Origin: Rhabdornis inornatus
Taxonomy: Eukaryota > Chordata > Aves > Passeriformes > Rhabdornithidae
Reading direction: 5' to 3'
Assembly: GCA_013397075.1 (NCBI GenBank)
Contig: VWZS01005939.1
Span: 186,001-250,000, forward strand
Length of the DNA stretch: 64,000 bases
Position numbers and translations under genes: made by a program. This document shows, one piece after another, positions 24,801 through 39,400 of this stretch. The number at the start of each line of letters is the position of its first letter. Within the stretch, counting starts at the first letter, position 1. The notes beneath the pieces were generated by a model that did not search any database, was not told the origin of the DNA, and was given only the letters and a program-made list of their open reading frames with translations.

Positions 24801-27800
24801 CATGAATCAAGTGCAAGAGACAAAACACATGTCCAAAGATAATGCAAACTAAAATAATTTCAAACTATGCTGATGAGAAAGGCTGACAGTGCCCATTCAA
24901 AATACATACTTAGATGAAAACCTAAGGCTCATGCTTATCGTTAAGTCATCATTTTTTTCTTCCAAGATACATAGATGCAAAGTCAAAGACTCGAAGAGGA
25001 GGAAACAGTTACACTTTCCTGTTCTCCAACCCATTCAACATGAAGGAAAGGGTTGAGTTTTCTAATCGGTGTACCAGGCCTGGTAAGAACTGCAGAAAGC
25101 AATACCCTTCAGCGCTCACCTTGCCACAGGACCCAGGAGGTATCTGTTCCCACCAAAACGTGCTGCCACAGCACATGTTCCTTTGAGGAGCCACATACCA
25201 ACGGGACTATGAACGGATTACTCAGCAAATTTTCTGCAGTTTGATTTCTTTATCTAAAATAGATTTCTTTATCCAAAGGCAAAGGCTGCTGGTGTAGACT
25301 GCTTTATGATCAGTGCATTTAAGCCCTTGACTAACTACTGAAGCAAATGCCCTGGGACAAAACCCTGTTCATCACTCATGAAGACAACTTTCCTAAACCA
25401 GACTACCTCTTACCTGTTCATTAAATTGAGGAAAACTGGTTGCTCATCAAGGTTAAAGATTGCCAAATAATCAGATTTATAACTTCAAAGCACAGACAAT
25501 AAAGTTCATGCATGAAGATTCCCGCCTTCTCTCCAAAATTACACTCCCAATCCCTCAGAGCTGTGCTAACGCTGCGGGTGATACGACACCACCAAAGCAA
25601 GGTCGCTTCTGCCCTACTACTGTAATCTGCTATTACAGACTAGGATAAAACCATCACTCCCCGCCACACACACTCCCCTTCCTCCCCATCCAGGGATTTC
25701 TAGAGCTAAACTGATTTGCATTCATCACTCTTAGTCTGATTCTTAGCCTTCTCCCTGCCTCACACCCTCCCCATCACCTTCTCCCTCCCCCTCTTACAGC
25801 AGGGGATAAAATGACTGGCTCAGAGATGAGGCTTTATAGACTTGCAAGTTCCTGAACTGGACTACTGCAAATGAAGATGAAATCTTTTGTACAGCTCATG
25901 TCATCATGATGTTGTCAATATACACCCATTCAAGTGGAGAAGTACAACCTGCATCCAGTTCAGAAGCTAATCCCTCAGTTTCATTAGCTGAAGGGCATGC
26001 AGGGTTTTGATTTCTGTTTCTCTTCTGAATCACCTTCTGAAAGTCTCAACAAGGTCCTTGGAGAATTATGTTCAGTGAAGATAAATTGGGAGAAATTAGA
26101 AATTTATATTTTTGCTTTTTGTCACACCAAGGTCATGACCTGGTTATTTTAAACAGATGAAATTATGTATCTTTTGAACTTTTAGAGAAGATATCTTTTA
26201 GATGGAAAGGCAGGATAAGCTATCAGTCTAATTCAACAAGTGCCTTCAGCATCAGACTTCTTGCTTAAATCAAGTAGGAACAGCAACTAAGGTTAATGCT
26301 TATTTCTGCATTTTTTAAAGTAATTGTTATTATTCTTAGCATAATACCTTTGAATGATGAAGCTCAGTACCTTGTGTTCTTCTATCAGATTAAAAAACTG
26401 AAAATGGAGCATAATTGCATGAACTGTGGCATTACAGACAGCTGGAAGCAGCACAGGTAGATCCAAATTTCTCAGTATACACACTATTCCTGCTCTTGTA
26501 TATGTTGTGTTTACTGTTTCCTCCTTTTCTCTGCTTCCACCATAATCTTCTCCATTCTACCACATTTCTTATCCTTTACAGAGGTTTTTCCACAATGAAG
26601 AGCATGTGGAGAACGCCATGGGCAAACTGGGGAAGAAAACAGCTGCCAGCAGGACGCATGAAGACAGTGACGGGGCAGCAGGGCTTGCTTCTTTCCCCTT
26701 CCTGTGTCTTCCCACTTCTACACCCAGAATGACTCATCACATCCAGTCACCTTCACCGGCTGCACTGCTGAGCCTACCCTGAGAACAAGCTCAGGCTGAA
26801 ACCTTGAAAGATTCAAAGTATTTTTCATCCAGCAGCAAAAAACCTCTTTATTCTGACCCTCTCCCACTATAAGAAAAAGGCTGGACTCCAAGCATAGGGC
26901 CAGCAGGCACATGCTGAGAGGACTTTTAGTGTGATCCTAGCCAGCTAGGCTTGGTGCCTTGCAGAAACAGCTGCTTGCACAACAACGAAGACCACAGAGG
27001 ACGTCACTGAAATAGCACCTTGCAGGTTACCAGGGTGCAATGGGATCACAAACCCTAGCATATTTAGCACGTTTTCACTAATATTGTTACTAAAGTTCCA
27101 ATCCTAGTATGTGTGGTTTGTCCTAAGCTTAGTAGTCAGTCCACAAAATAAAAGCTGCACCATATCTTCTCTATAAAACTCCTGAAGTTGCCTGACCCAT
27201 TCCTCCAAAGATAGATTTCAAACTCCATCAATCACAAAAGTGCTTTTAACACTATCCTGCTATCAGCAAAACTATTACAGAAACTACTCTCACAGAACTG
27301 ATTTTAACAGATCTATGATAATCCAGGCATTTTACAGAAGAAAGGTGAATTCCTACACCCATCTTGCCCCAATATATCACAAACACATCAGTGCTTAGAG
27401 AAAAAAGTAGTGCAAAAGGGGCTTAACTACAGAAGTCTGGGCTGGGAATCTGTCCATGTTGGTCATCAATAGCTACCCACCCATGTTAAGTCCATTTTTT
27501 AGGCAAGCAATTTAAAGCAGAGATAAATGTCAACAGGGATCACAGTTTTCCTCATTTACGTTTGAGTGGTGGATTAGGACAAAGCCCCAGCCTCCCCCTC
27601 CTGTCAGTCATGCCATGTTTACAGCACTAGCAGATCTAATTTCGGGTGGTCTCCATTTTTAGTGCACCTGTTTGTCTCAAAATCACACAATCATGACCTT
27701 TAATCAAAAAGTAGAGGACAATGCCAACAAACAAATACTATCTATTAAATATCTGCATCTATGACATACCAAGAGCTTTAATGCCACAACATCCACCATC

Positions 27801-30800
27801 CAGTTCCTGCTGTCTCATCGATGACTGCTAAATACTTGGAGCCCAGCAGGTCAAAGTCCACACACCCTGTCCTGCTGCAACCTCTACCAATGTGTCAAAC
27901 ATGCATATGCACAGAAGCAGTTCTGAGAGTCAGCAATTGTAGAAACACTTCAAATTTATAATCCAAGAAGTCACAGAAACAAAGACCAAATACTAATTTA
28001 TATATTGCTGATGTTCTCAGACTCCCTAAGGAAAACAAAAAACAAAGAAACAAAACTAAACAAACAAAAAATTGGTAATAGCCATCAGCAGTTTACAGTT
28101 CAAATACAGAATTGCTGCTTTAAATACCCTCACCCTCCACCCCTTCCTTATATCTCTTCCTGCTTGCCATTATTCACAGGCATCCCAAAGGGAAAACCCA
28201 GAGGCTAAGTACCTACACAACATGAGAATAAAGAGTGCATGTGCACCATGCCATGCAAGGGCATGAGCAGAGGAAGCTGCCAGGGGGACCAAGATACAAA
28301 TTGCTGGTGTATGCACTTCTGTGCAAATTGGCACATTGTGGCTGCATCATGCTCTGTTTTACTACATAACCAGAAGGAATCAAAGGCTCCAAACTCAACC
28401 AAATCTTGCTACCAAGATCCACAACACTGCTACACTTTTCACTGTTTTTCATCCTGCAAAAATCTGACAATTAAGATCCTAAAGCACGAAACGATGGAGG
28501 CGCACAGCCAGGCTGCACCGCAAAGCGTTCCTGATATGCTTGCCTGCAAACACCCAGAACAAGTCACAGGCACAAAACGCTTGCGTCAGCTGTATTCTGT
28601 CCAAAATTTATTACTGAGCACAGCGACCTTCAGCCTTGGCATGGGCACAGAGCAGGGCAAAAAGTGTCAGCTCTGAATGTGGCAGCAGCAGGCAGGACCT
28701 GCCTGAAGAAGCCAGTGGGCAGAGTGTGCTGGGCTGGAACCAGGCCAGGGCAAGCTGAAGGCACAGGGTTCAGGCAAGTGTAGGTGGGGCCACCAGAACA
28801 CTCCCAACGTGCAAACCCATGATTCATTAACAGCTTGACTGAAATTAAAAAGAGGGCAGGGGCTGCAGGAGTCAAAGATATGCTTTAAACTAAAGATCCA
28901 GAGTAATGAGCGAAACAAAAATCACACAGCTACCACGAAGGTGGGTTAGATTTCATTAGCCTCTTCAGAACCAGAGAGATTTGAACCACAACCACACAGT
29001 AATGAGTGAGCTCACAGGCATACTGGATGAAAATCTGAGCTACTAACACACACCTTGTTTTCACCCTATCAATTCCTTCTATTCTATTATTGCCCCCAAC
29101 AAACTCAGGCATTACAGCCTTTCTCAGGAAGAGACCACCTGCTCTCCAGTTCCTAACTCTTCCTCTAGGCAGTCAGCGATGGCAAGTGCCATAGTATGTC
29201 ATCTCCACTCCAGGCTGCTCTTTCCAGTGCAGAACAGAGTCCTTAAGCAGACAACTTGATCTTCATACAGTTATTACACATAGTTTCCTGTAACTGGAAA
29301 CAGAAATAGGTTATTTGTGTTAAGAGATAAAACAAGCCTTAATCTCTCCTGGGAGAACAGAAAAAAAAAATAAAATCTGATTTCTCTTTCATTTTCTCCC
29401 TGTATCTCAGCAGTTAATTTAACAGTGGAAGACAAATTCATTAACTCACTGTTGCCTCTTTGAACGGAAGTGGAGTTTAAGAGCCTCTTAATACTATCTC
29501 TAAATTCCTTCCAGTTTTGGAAGCTTGAGACTAAACTTTGAAGACAAACTGATTCCCAGCATCACATCGCTTCTAGACCACAACCTGAAATTCTCTAAAT
29601 AATTTTTAAGCGGCTGTTTCAAATACTGTGATCTGATGAAGAGCTCGGTTTCACACTGCCATTCTACAGCATCTGCTGTGCTCTGCCAGCAGCAAGTCCA
29701 GATGCAGGAGGAATTGCAGTGTACCCAAGATAAAAGTTAGAGAAACAGAACTAAGTCTGAAACTCAGAGAGATTGTTCAAGTCCATTATAAGATTGAAAT
29801 AAAGTGCAGTAGAAGAAGAACTGAAAGGAAAAGTATTTTGTAAAAGGCAGTCCTACACTTTCAGAGACAATAAAAGCCATTCTTTTTCAGTGAAAGCACA
29901 GATGATCTTTGTTAAAACACTCTTACAGTAAAAATCTTTTTCCTTTCATAGAAATAGCAGTCAGATATTTTCTCATGTTTTGATTTTTAACTCTTCAACT
30001 AAGAAGAAACTATAAAAATGCCTTTAACATCAGTCCTCAAGGAGCCTGCAACATCCACAGAACCTTACACCTGCAATCTTAACCAGAACAGCTTGCAATT
30101 AATCTACTAATCAAATAAGTTCCAATCTCCCATGGGCGTAAGACATTCGCTGGGTTGCTAATCACTATGTTATTAAACATTAATGAAATGTTTTATTACT
30201 CTTGGCCTTCTCTTACACATGATGCAGCTGATGTTTCATGCAAACAGATTCCAAAGGACTTGCAAAACAAAATTGTTTCTCCTCACTGTCAAAAAAAATT
30301 ATTTATTTAGTGAGCAGGTAAGTGTTGATTCCAATGTTTATTTTTCCTTTGTCTCAGGCCTATTGTTACATGACATGAGAATGCCTGATGTTACAAGTCA
30401 TGGGGGGCTTTTATTTCAATTCATCTGACTCCCTCAGACGTGAGAGATTTGAACAAGGTTCAAATCAGAAGACACAAAATAGGGAAACGGCAGGTGAAGA
30501 CTGAGCCATCAGTAGTAAAGGGAGAGTGAAACTGGCAAGCGGAATCAGCCTGCAGATGATTATTTGCCAAGCAGAATTAAATTTTCAAGAAGTACAGTTT
30601 CTTAATAATGAGCTCCCAGATAACTAAGCTTTTAAAAGGTTAAACATTCCCTGCTGACTTGAGAGGAAGAAGGTTGGGCAGCTCCTCCTCTGGGGCTGGG
30701 GAAATGGGAGAGGAAATAGGCTCAACTCCAGCAGTGAAGTTAAAACTGGAACTTACACTCCTTACCTTATGCACATACACAATAAGCTATTCTCCCCAAA

Positions 30801-31463
30801 TTCACAGTGGGTTCCCCACGCCCTGGTTTGCTAAGTTTGCCATGAGCAGATAACAAAATCTATTAGCTACTGCTGTAACTAAGAAAACCACCACATGTGA
30901 ATACCAGGTCTAAGATAAACCTAAAATAATAAATACCCTACCAAATTTCAGATGATAGCCCCACATAAAAGAATGTCTCAACACTCCTTTGTAGTTCTAG
31001 ATATAAAACCAATTCAAGCTTTCCCCAAATACACATCTTCATATTAAAAGGCAGCAGCACATTCTTCCCAGAGCTGCAGAATAATTTCACTGGTTGATGC
31101 TTGCTAGATACAAACAACCTATCATACACTTGGAAAGTAAAAGCTAGCTATGTCAAAGTACAAATTTACTATAAGCTGTCGAAGAATTAATGTTCCAAGT
31201 TTGATAAAACAGGTTATCAGACTTCGTGCTTGAGGGTTTTTTTCTTAGTCAGCATTAGTGCTTTTCAAACACTGTCCCATTTTTCAAGAAATTATTTCCT
31301 TCGGCAAAAGGGTGTCACAGGACTAGAATGAAAAGATTAGGAGATCTTTACATTCACTTCTAGCCTAAATTGCCCCAAAAGAAAAAGTACAGAGAAAAAA
31401 TAGTTTTAGTAACTATATGCATAACAAGGTGTGTTTTTAATGACAAATTAAAAAGCACAGACA

Positions 31464-31485
31464 GCTATGATTAGACTATGATTAG
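31464..31485. repeat. 11-bp tandem duplication
   Basis: ctatgattaga occurs twice in direct contact at 31464-31474 and 31475-31485 without mismatch. Confidence 0.9.
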
Positions 31486-31743
31486 ATTCACAACTCTGTC
31501 ACACTAAAAAAATAGAGATCTCCAAAAAAAAGAAAGCTACAGAAAGAAATTATTTCGTATGTCACGTGAGCACCATGAATTTAAAGTGGCACACTTTTAG
31601 CAAATATCAAAAGGCCACACTACCACCTCATGGGCTTCCAGTTTCAGAGTTTCTCAAGCACCAGGTCCAGCTGGACTAACACAGCACAGGTGCAACCTAG
31701 TTACCATGAAGCCCAGTTCTTCTTGCCCCAGTATGTACAAAAA

Positions 31744-32175
31744 TCATAGAATCACAGAATGGTTTGGGTCAGGAGGGACTTTGATATCATCTAGGTCCAA
31801 CCTCTCTGCCATAGGCAGGGACATCTCCCACTAGACCAGGTTGCTCAGAGTCCCATCCAACCCAACCTTGAACATTTCCAGGAATGAGGCATCCAGTTTC
31901 TCTGGGCAACCTGTTCCAGTCTAACCACTTCCACAATGAAGAATTACTTTTTGACATCTAATTAGGTTAGGTTAAACCTAACCTCCTTCAGTTTAAATCC
32001 ATTCCCCCTTGCCCTATCATACATGCCCTTGTAAAGAGTCCCTGTCCAGGTCTATTATAACCTCCTTCAGGTGCTGGTAAGCTACCCTAGGATCCCCCTG
32101 GAGCCTTCTCCAGGTTGAGCAGCCCCGACTGTCTCAGCCTGTTTTCACAGGAGAGCTGCTCCAGGTAGCTTGGTG
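31744..32175 (-). repeat. CR1 LINE 3' fragment (antisense on + strand)
   Basis: The left end reads tcatagaatcacagaatgg, the reverse complement of the ATTCTRTGA octamer-like tail that terminates CR1 elements. It is followed by the well-known antisense CR1 3' UTR and C-terminal region, including agaccaggttgctcagag, tctctgggcaacctgttcc and gagccttctccaggttgag. Only about 430 bp of the 3' end remain, typical of 5'-truncated CR1 copies. It lies in the same orientation as GSK3B transcription. The 5' boundary near 32175 is approximate. Subfamily assignment needs a consensus alignment. Confidence 0.9.
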
Positions 32176-32737
32176 AGCATCCTGACTTCCATCTTGCGTC
32201 CAGAATAAAACGAGAACTTGCACATAACCCTGCAGCAAGTAAATGGAAGAGAACTGCTGAAAACAAGCGACTGATGGAACAAAGATGGCTTGGTCAGGCC
32301 AATCATCCAAAGGTTTGCCAGCAGCCATCACCAGATGCTTCCAAGCAAGTTCCTAGTCATCTGGGACCCTAAAACCTGAAGACATGACATTTAACTTCTC
32401 TTCACTGAATCTGTGAGTTGTTTCCAAAAATACAATTGTAGAAGATAAGAGGCTCAATGCAAGTCAATCACAAATTAAATCAGAAATTTTTTCCTACACC
32501 ACCTACCACCTTTTCAATAGACTATGCATTCTTTTGTGTTTAAGACACAGTGTTAGAGAGGATTCTCATAAGCTAATTCATTAAAACATCTACTGTTAAT
32601 AATAATGCAAGTAGTGAAATCTTCACTGACCTCGCGGAGTATTTCCCACTACAAGATTTTATTTTCACTGATTAAGGTCTCCCACTACACATATCATGCA
32701 GAACAGACATGCTGTGGAGATGACCTGGAGTTGAGTA

Positions 32738-33287
32738 ATGATCCTGCCCCTCTACTCAGCTTCACTAAGGCCACAGCTGGAGTGCTGTGTCCAATTCTGA
32801 GCTCCTCAGTCCAAGAGAGACATGGAGCTCCTGGAGTGGGTTCAGCAGAGGGCAACAAAAATGATGAAGGTACTGGAGCATCTCACTTATGAGGAATGGC
32901 TGAGGGGGTCTGGGCCTGTTTCAGCCTTGAGAAGGAGACAATTAAGAGGAGACCTCATTAATGTCTGTAAGTACCTGAAGGAAGGGAGGGTGTCAAGAGG
33001 ATGGATCCAGGCTTTTCTTGGCCATGCCAAACCATGAGACAGGAGACAATGAGTAGAAACTGATGCATAGAAGTTCCACCTGAATATGAGGGAAGGACTG
33101 ATTTACTGTGCCATTAACCACACACTGGAACAGGTTGCCCAGAGAGGTTGTGGAGTCTCCCTAACTGGAGATACTCAAGAACCATTTGGAAGCAATCCTA
33201 CACCATGTGGACTGGGATGACACTGCTTTAGCAATGACCCACTGTGGTCCCTTACAACCTTGCCCATTTTATAATTCTCTGAAATAA
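32738..33287 (+). repeat. CR1 LINE 3' fragment, different subfamily
   Basis: Sense-strand CR1 sequence starts near the cctctactcagcttcac stretch. It continues through ggagtgctgtgtccaattct, tcagcagagggcaacaaaaatg and caggttgcccagagaggttg. It ends with ggtcccttacaacc and a decayed tail, attctctga. The middle (gaagttccacctgaatatgag, gttgtggagtctcc) resembles the older CR1-C/F/Y-like group rather than the copy at 31744. It is inverted relative to that copy, with 5' ends facing across about 560 bp. Confidence 0.88.
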
Positions 33288-33392
33288 TTTTCTTGCCCCA
33301 CACTCAACCAGTGAAAATATCTTTTTCCCCATTTTGACCCTTTTGCATTCAAAATCCCAGCGGTATGAAATAATGAAGATTATTGCCTGCTG

Positions 33393-33444
33393 AGGATGTG
33401 ATACTGCCTGTCTTGCTTATGTAAGCAAGACAGTATCACATCCT
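33393..33444. repeat. Quasi-palindrome, 23-bp stem with 4-nt bulge
   Basis: The left side (33393-33419, begins aggatgtgatactg) pairs with the right side (33422-33444, ends cagtatcacatcct) over 23 bp with a 2-nt loop. The left side has four extra bases (CCTG) in mid-stem. It lies about 105 bp after the end of a CR1 copy, not inside it. Confidence 0.95.
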
Positions 33445-36400
33445 AAACATTCTGCACACAAGGTTAGGTTAAAACAAGAGTCACTGTATCTTGTGCTCAC
33501 TGTATACTTACATTCAGGAAAATTCAAATAAATTTTAAAGGTGAATCAGTTAAAACTTTCTACATTGTTTAACTGAATTCAGAAAGGTTTCAGACGCATT
33601 TATTTCTCTTGGAAAGTTCATTATCTACTCAAGAAGTCAGCTACAGCATTATCATCCACAAGCAGATCCATGCAGACAAGCCGGTAGGACAGCATGCCAC
33701 AGCTCAGTGCTCCACCAGGAAGGGACTTTCTACTACCACCTGCACACGGCATTGTGCTTTTGGACTGTGTACAGGTTGTTCCCACTAGCAAAGAGGATTC
33801 TTTCCAAGAGATATTCTTCAGTTTAAATCCAAAGAAGAGTCCTTGCACTGTTTATCCTTCTTGCTAATTGATGGCCTTCATGCTGCCACAGAAATTGTTC
33901 AATGAATACACTGACTCTGTTATGCTTACAACATTCCAGACAACCCTCAACATGCCCTAGTTTTTCCTCTGTCTCATACTACTTTCTTGTCCTACTAGAT
34001 CTGTTAGCCCTGCATGAAAGCAGATAACCTTTATGCCTATTATGCAGTTACAGAAACAGAGTCATTGCCTACCAGGAAATCCAGCACACTATCTGCAAAC
34101 CACGTCCTTTCTTGCCCTTATGTTGACTTAATTAAAAAAAACAAATTAAAAAACAAAAAACCCACAAACAAACAAAAGAAAAAAGAAGATAGCACCAAGT
34201 TCTGACTATTTGCTGTGGCTCTTCAAATGCTGATTCCAAGCAACCTGTTGTGGTTTCCTGCACATTGGAAAATCATATTTCCATTTCATATGTTCTCATC
34301 CTGCTACTTTTGCAGATATCTAAATGACAAGTAGATAGGGTTAATAAATTCAGTACAATCACAGAAGTTCCAGATCCCACAGGACAGGCAATTCTAGCAC
34401 AGGTTACTATGATGTTGCACTACTAGAAGAATTTAACCTAGAAAGAATATAGAACTACTTTTTAAAAAACTACAGAGCTTCTAATATCATTGCCCCAACC
34501 AAAGATTATTATCTGTTGTTACAGCTGTTACCACCTTCTAATTTTAAAACTCAGAATTGCTCACTACTTATAAAATATGTTCAGTAGAGCACTACAAAGA
34601 AAAAAAGTCCTCAATTTTAGGAATTCTTCAGAAATATGTGCTCACCTTAGTTCTCCTGTTCTACATTACATCCTGTTATGCCTGCCAGACTTCATTTGAA
34701 ATGTGCTTACAAAGCTGCCCAGCATCAGAAAACAAAGCAAGTCCATCCACATAAGATATTGAACTGAATACTCCTAATGCTCTCTAGCCCATGCACTACA
34801 TTTTAGAGTAGCAAACTGCTATGTCCTCATTTTCACACCTGCATACTAACTACTAATTCCCACGGTAGTAAGCAACACATCTTTTTAAAGGTTCCTCTAT
34901 TATTTAACAGCAAACCTGAATTTTCCACTAAAGTGTCCACAGGCAATGTCAACATCCACTATGAAGTTTTACTCTAAAAAGGAAAAAAAATAAAAGAAAG
35001 GAAAAAACTCTTTTCTGTCCACTTGCAGCAAGTGCAACCGGTGGACAGCACAGCAAGTAGTATTCATGTCTCACCACAACACCCAGATAAGTTGCAATGT
35101 CCCACTTCAGGGACCAAGCAGCCTGCAACAAATTCTCATTTACAAACATGCTTACACTATTAAACTCATCTGGTTTAAATGAGATGCCTGTGTTCAAGCC
35201 CAAAACACCTGGTACAACCTTCATGACTCAATGTGCCTACTGAGATTAAAGGAGGATGAATGCAAAAGGGCCTGCCGACTCAGTCTGATAAGCAGATCCT
35301 TGGACGAATCTTTGAACAAAGGAAAAGAAGAGGATGAGTCTTTGAAAGACATCAACTTAAAGATTCTGTCTTCATCACTTGATAAAGCTTAGGAGGGAAA
35401 AGAAGGAGCTTTTATTGAAAGGGTGATTTTTGAAATTAAAAAAACCCCTGAAATTAGATCCAGTTGCTGTTTTCCACATGCATAGGTTATGCTTCAGTGA
35501 TTCAGACTGGATGTTTATATTTTGACTAGTTAGCTCAGGACCTAAGCAGTCTAATCACCATGGCTGGGTTTTCAAAGGAACAGCACAAAGGAAGATGTGA
35601 AATGAGCACCTTTGTTGGGCCTGTAACAATTAGACCTGGCTTCAATTCTTTGAAGAACTAGAGAACATAGATGTCTGTAGTCTGCTTATTTGCATCATGA
35701 CACACAAAGAGTCTCTATTACTCATCTCAGTTCACTGTATTAAGCACTACATGAACAAAAACCCACTCTGAAGAAAGCAGACTGCCTTCTCCTTAGTAAA
35801 AAGTCTGTAACATATGATAAAATATTATAAACATCACACCTCACATTTCACCTTAAAGAAGAGTCCCTTTTTTGCTCCTGGCCAAAAAAACATTACAAAT
35901 GCTCAATGATCACTTCTTTGATATCACTCATTATATTTTAAAATAAGTATCAACACCATGCCAAAGCATCAAGGATTGTAATTAGAATGTTCCTTAATTA
36001 AATTTCTCATTATCTTTCTAGAAATATTTCTTATTTTGGGTTATTACAGGAGACAACTCTTACAAAACCACTCAAATAAAAATCAGATTCATTTTTATTT
36101 CCTTGGTAGATCATACAGGAGAGTCTAGGTCATCCAACAAAACCTCAGTCTACATTATCCTTCAAATTTAATCTTCCATTGTTCCAAATGGGCTATATTT
36201 CACAGCATAACGCAGACAGAAAATGTGACAGAAAAAACAAAGTGGAACAAAAAGCCCAAACAAGCTTTCCTCAAAAACATGCAAAGCAAAGTAGTAGAAA
36301 AGTAATTATTTGTATTGTGTAGGCTGGAAATAATTCCACTGGTCACAAACATCTCACCTTTTCAGTCCTCAGGGACCAGGAAGTATCCAAGTCACACGAA

Positions 36401-39400
36401 AAAAATGGCAGCATTGCTAATTTTAGAATATGCCCAACAGTCTGAACTGTCTCTGTACTTTAGATGCTTGACAAAATATTTAAAAGAGCTTCCTTTTATT
36501 ATTTTCCCATGTCTTGGTACTACTTTTCCAAGAAGCAATGGGTGGTGCAAATACTGCCTTTAGCAGCAAAGAAAACAATTACCCATTACATGGCTCTCCA
36601 AGTTCTGAACACTTCCCAGGAGCATGCCCTTTGGTTACAGTGTCAGGTCTACTCAAGAAAACAACTGGAAAACAAAAATTACTCCCATTTTCACATTTAC
36701 TTAAACCTTCCTCATTTTGTTTGCTGACTTGGAGTCAATCCTCTTCAAGGAAGAGTCACAAATTAAAAAAACTCAATAACAGCTCAATTAAAAGGTTTTA
36801 AACAAAGCGAAAAGCACTGAACTACAGTGCAGTGCTGGAGGGCAGGGCAGAGCTGTCTTGGTGAAACATAAATGAGAAGATTGTCCTCTTCTTTGCTTCC
36901 AGGAAGCCTCCATTGAGCAGCAGGTGGATCTCTTCTATCTTTTCCATGACTAGCATATTATAGGTTATCCCTTCTTTCCCACCAAGTGTAATAGCTGCCA
37001 CAGCAGGATATTTGAATAACAAATACTGAACTCAAAAAGGACACAGAGTTTGCCGCTGCCTGATTTAGCAGCCATCCATTTTAAAGACAAAAAAAGCCAG
37101 TGTTCCCTGGCAAAAACTGAAGACAAATTATTTTATTATATATTCCAATCATGCTCCAAGACTGGAATGTTGCACCAAAGATAATTTAACCAAGTAAGAA
37201 TTTAGTAAGCAAGTGAGACCCACTGGTAGGTAATGTTGCTAGATATAAAGACTATTTATGCTAAATCTTCCATAGCCAGGCAATCTCATGCTGTGGGTCT
37301 TCCAAAAGAGAATACATAATGATACAACCAAGAGCCCTGAACTATCTGCACGCACCAAACATCCAAGTAGTCTCAAAAGCACCATTTTTATCCCATCAAG
37401 CTAATCTTTATTTATATTCTACGCAATACTCTTTTTCCTAACTAGGAGACATGCGTAGAACGTTCCTCCTGTGACACCATTTCCACCCAACACCTGTATT
37501 AATGCCCAAGCTTTCTATAGCAGCAGCATTACCAAGCTCTCAAAAGCATTGGACCATCCTGCTCTCTGCCTGATCAATACAGCTTCTACTCCAAGATGAA
37601 AAAAAGATAAAACTAGCTTAGAATTTATATACAGCCTCATACACAGTCAACCACCAAATCCCTGAGCTTCAGAAGGACTTCAGGAATTTTGCTGTGACTT
37701 TTTAAATGAGCAAATTCAGGCTCCATTCACCAAATAAAAACTGCCCTTAATTCCCCACTTGCACTTGTTGCACATTTAGAAAGTCCACTCCATTGCCACG
37801 CTGTGACTGTCAGCCATTAAATATTTTATTTTTAGATAAGAATGAGAGAACCCAAATCTGCTCCACCAGCTTGTAATCTCCCAGCCTCAGAAATGCAAAG
37901 ATATAGAGCCTCCATGGTAGCGATCCTGAAAGGCTACCAAAGATCTCTCCATAAAACACTACAAAATGAAAAACATTAAGATCAATTTTTATCTTTGTTA
38001 CACAGACCTAAAATCCATGTCATAATCAAGGCTCCCTCTAAGTAGCAGGTGTGACCCAGACATAAAATTGATTTATAAATATAAAATAGAGAGGTTATCC
38101 CTATTGCATGCAGGGTTACCATTTTGCTATGCCAGTCCTTCTCAGGCACTTACAAGCTGCAATGTTAAAAAGTCAAAGGAAAGGAAATTATCTTTCAAAA
38201 CTGAACTTAATTTGACGACAATCAAGAATTCTGCAACGTCCCAGCACACTCTTACAGTTATAATATGCTGTCAGTATATGGCAGAGTTACAGCTATTCAT
38301 GTGCTTTAAACTATGCATTTCCATAGCTTGATGGGTTTGGAACTCTTTTGAACTTCACTCTCCACCCTGAATGTCATTATTTCAAGATAGCATCCATTTA
38401 ACCTATGTCTCTCAAAACAGTCTCTAGCTAATTTAGGAATGTGTATATACAGAATATATATCTCATAGACTATATATAAATATATTAATTTTATGAAAAT
38501 CAGACATACGAAATCACTTCCTCTAGAAGACCTGAGACACAACAGGAAATAAACCAAAGCATTATTGGAGCAGATGTATGAGTTATCTGAAGTAGTGGGG
38601 CAAAAGACTTTTTATAAATGTAACGTATCATCCAGTTCTTTTTGTTGGTCAGCAAGTTCACATAGAACAGACGGGTTTAATTTTAGTCTGAAGTTATACA
38701 CTAGAAGTGAGCAAAAAGAGAGAAAACTGACAAAACAGCTATCTTGTTTTAAAGTCCCATCTTGGTCCTAGTCTAGGGAGTACCACAGAAAAACTCATGG
38801 AAATAGAAAAGCTCAAAACCCAAAATAAATACACCATTTAAACTCTGGCATGGATCTATAAAAGGCCTCATGCAAATATCCACAGGTTAGGAGCAGAAAA
38901 ACCCTCAAGAGCTCTTTCGATTCCTCCCTTTTTAAAGAACACACTCCTAGGGCCTATTTCCCTACATGGCAACATGTGGAAACATTTCTCAACACACACA
39001 AAGCCACATCTGCAGATGAAGAGCATTTCCTCCTCTTTCCTACGCCAGCTGCAGCTGGATGACACTGCATTCCCTGGCCATTATCAGTCCAAACTCCTCA
39101 GCTAAAATGGAGAAAACTGAAATCAATGCTCATAGCACAAACTCCATTTCATCCTATATGCCAAACTGAAGACCTATTTTGCACTAACAGCTATTATGCA
39201 TCCAATTCAGCTGTCGGTTTTGAAAACATTTGCAGGAGCAGCCATACCTACAAATAATTTTATTATACAGACTTCAAAACAATACGAAGTTAGAAATATG
39301 ATTCTTGGAGTTCTTAGATCTTCTAGGCCACTGAAGTATGTCCAGGGAGGTTATAGCTGATACAATGAACAGTACAAAATGCTTTCTTCAAAGACTGTCA

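Noticed and set aside
28239..28676. 145-codon open frame on the + strand
   Set aside because: It has no recognisable motif or splice-site context and its Cys/His-rich composition is low in information. It is most likely a chance frame.
32605..33037. Open frames over the CR1 copy at 32738
   Set aside because: These are short frames within a 5'-truncated LINE tail, mostly its terminal coding and UTR part, so they are not a gene.
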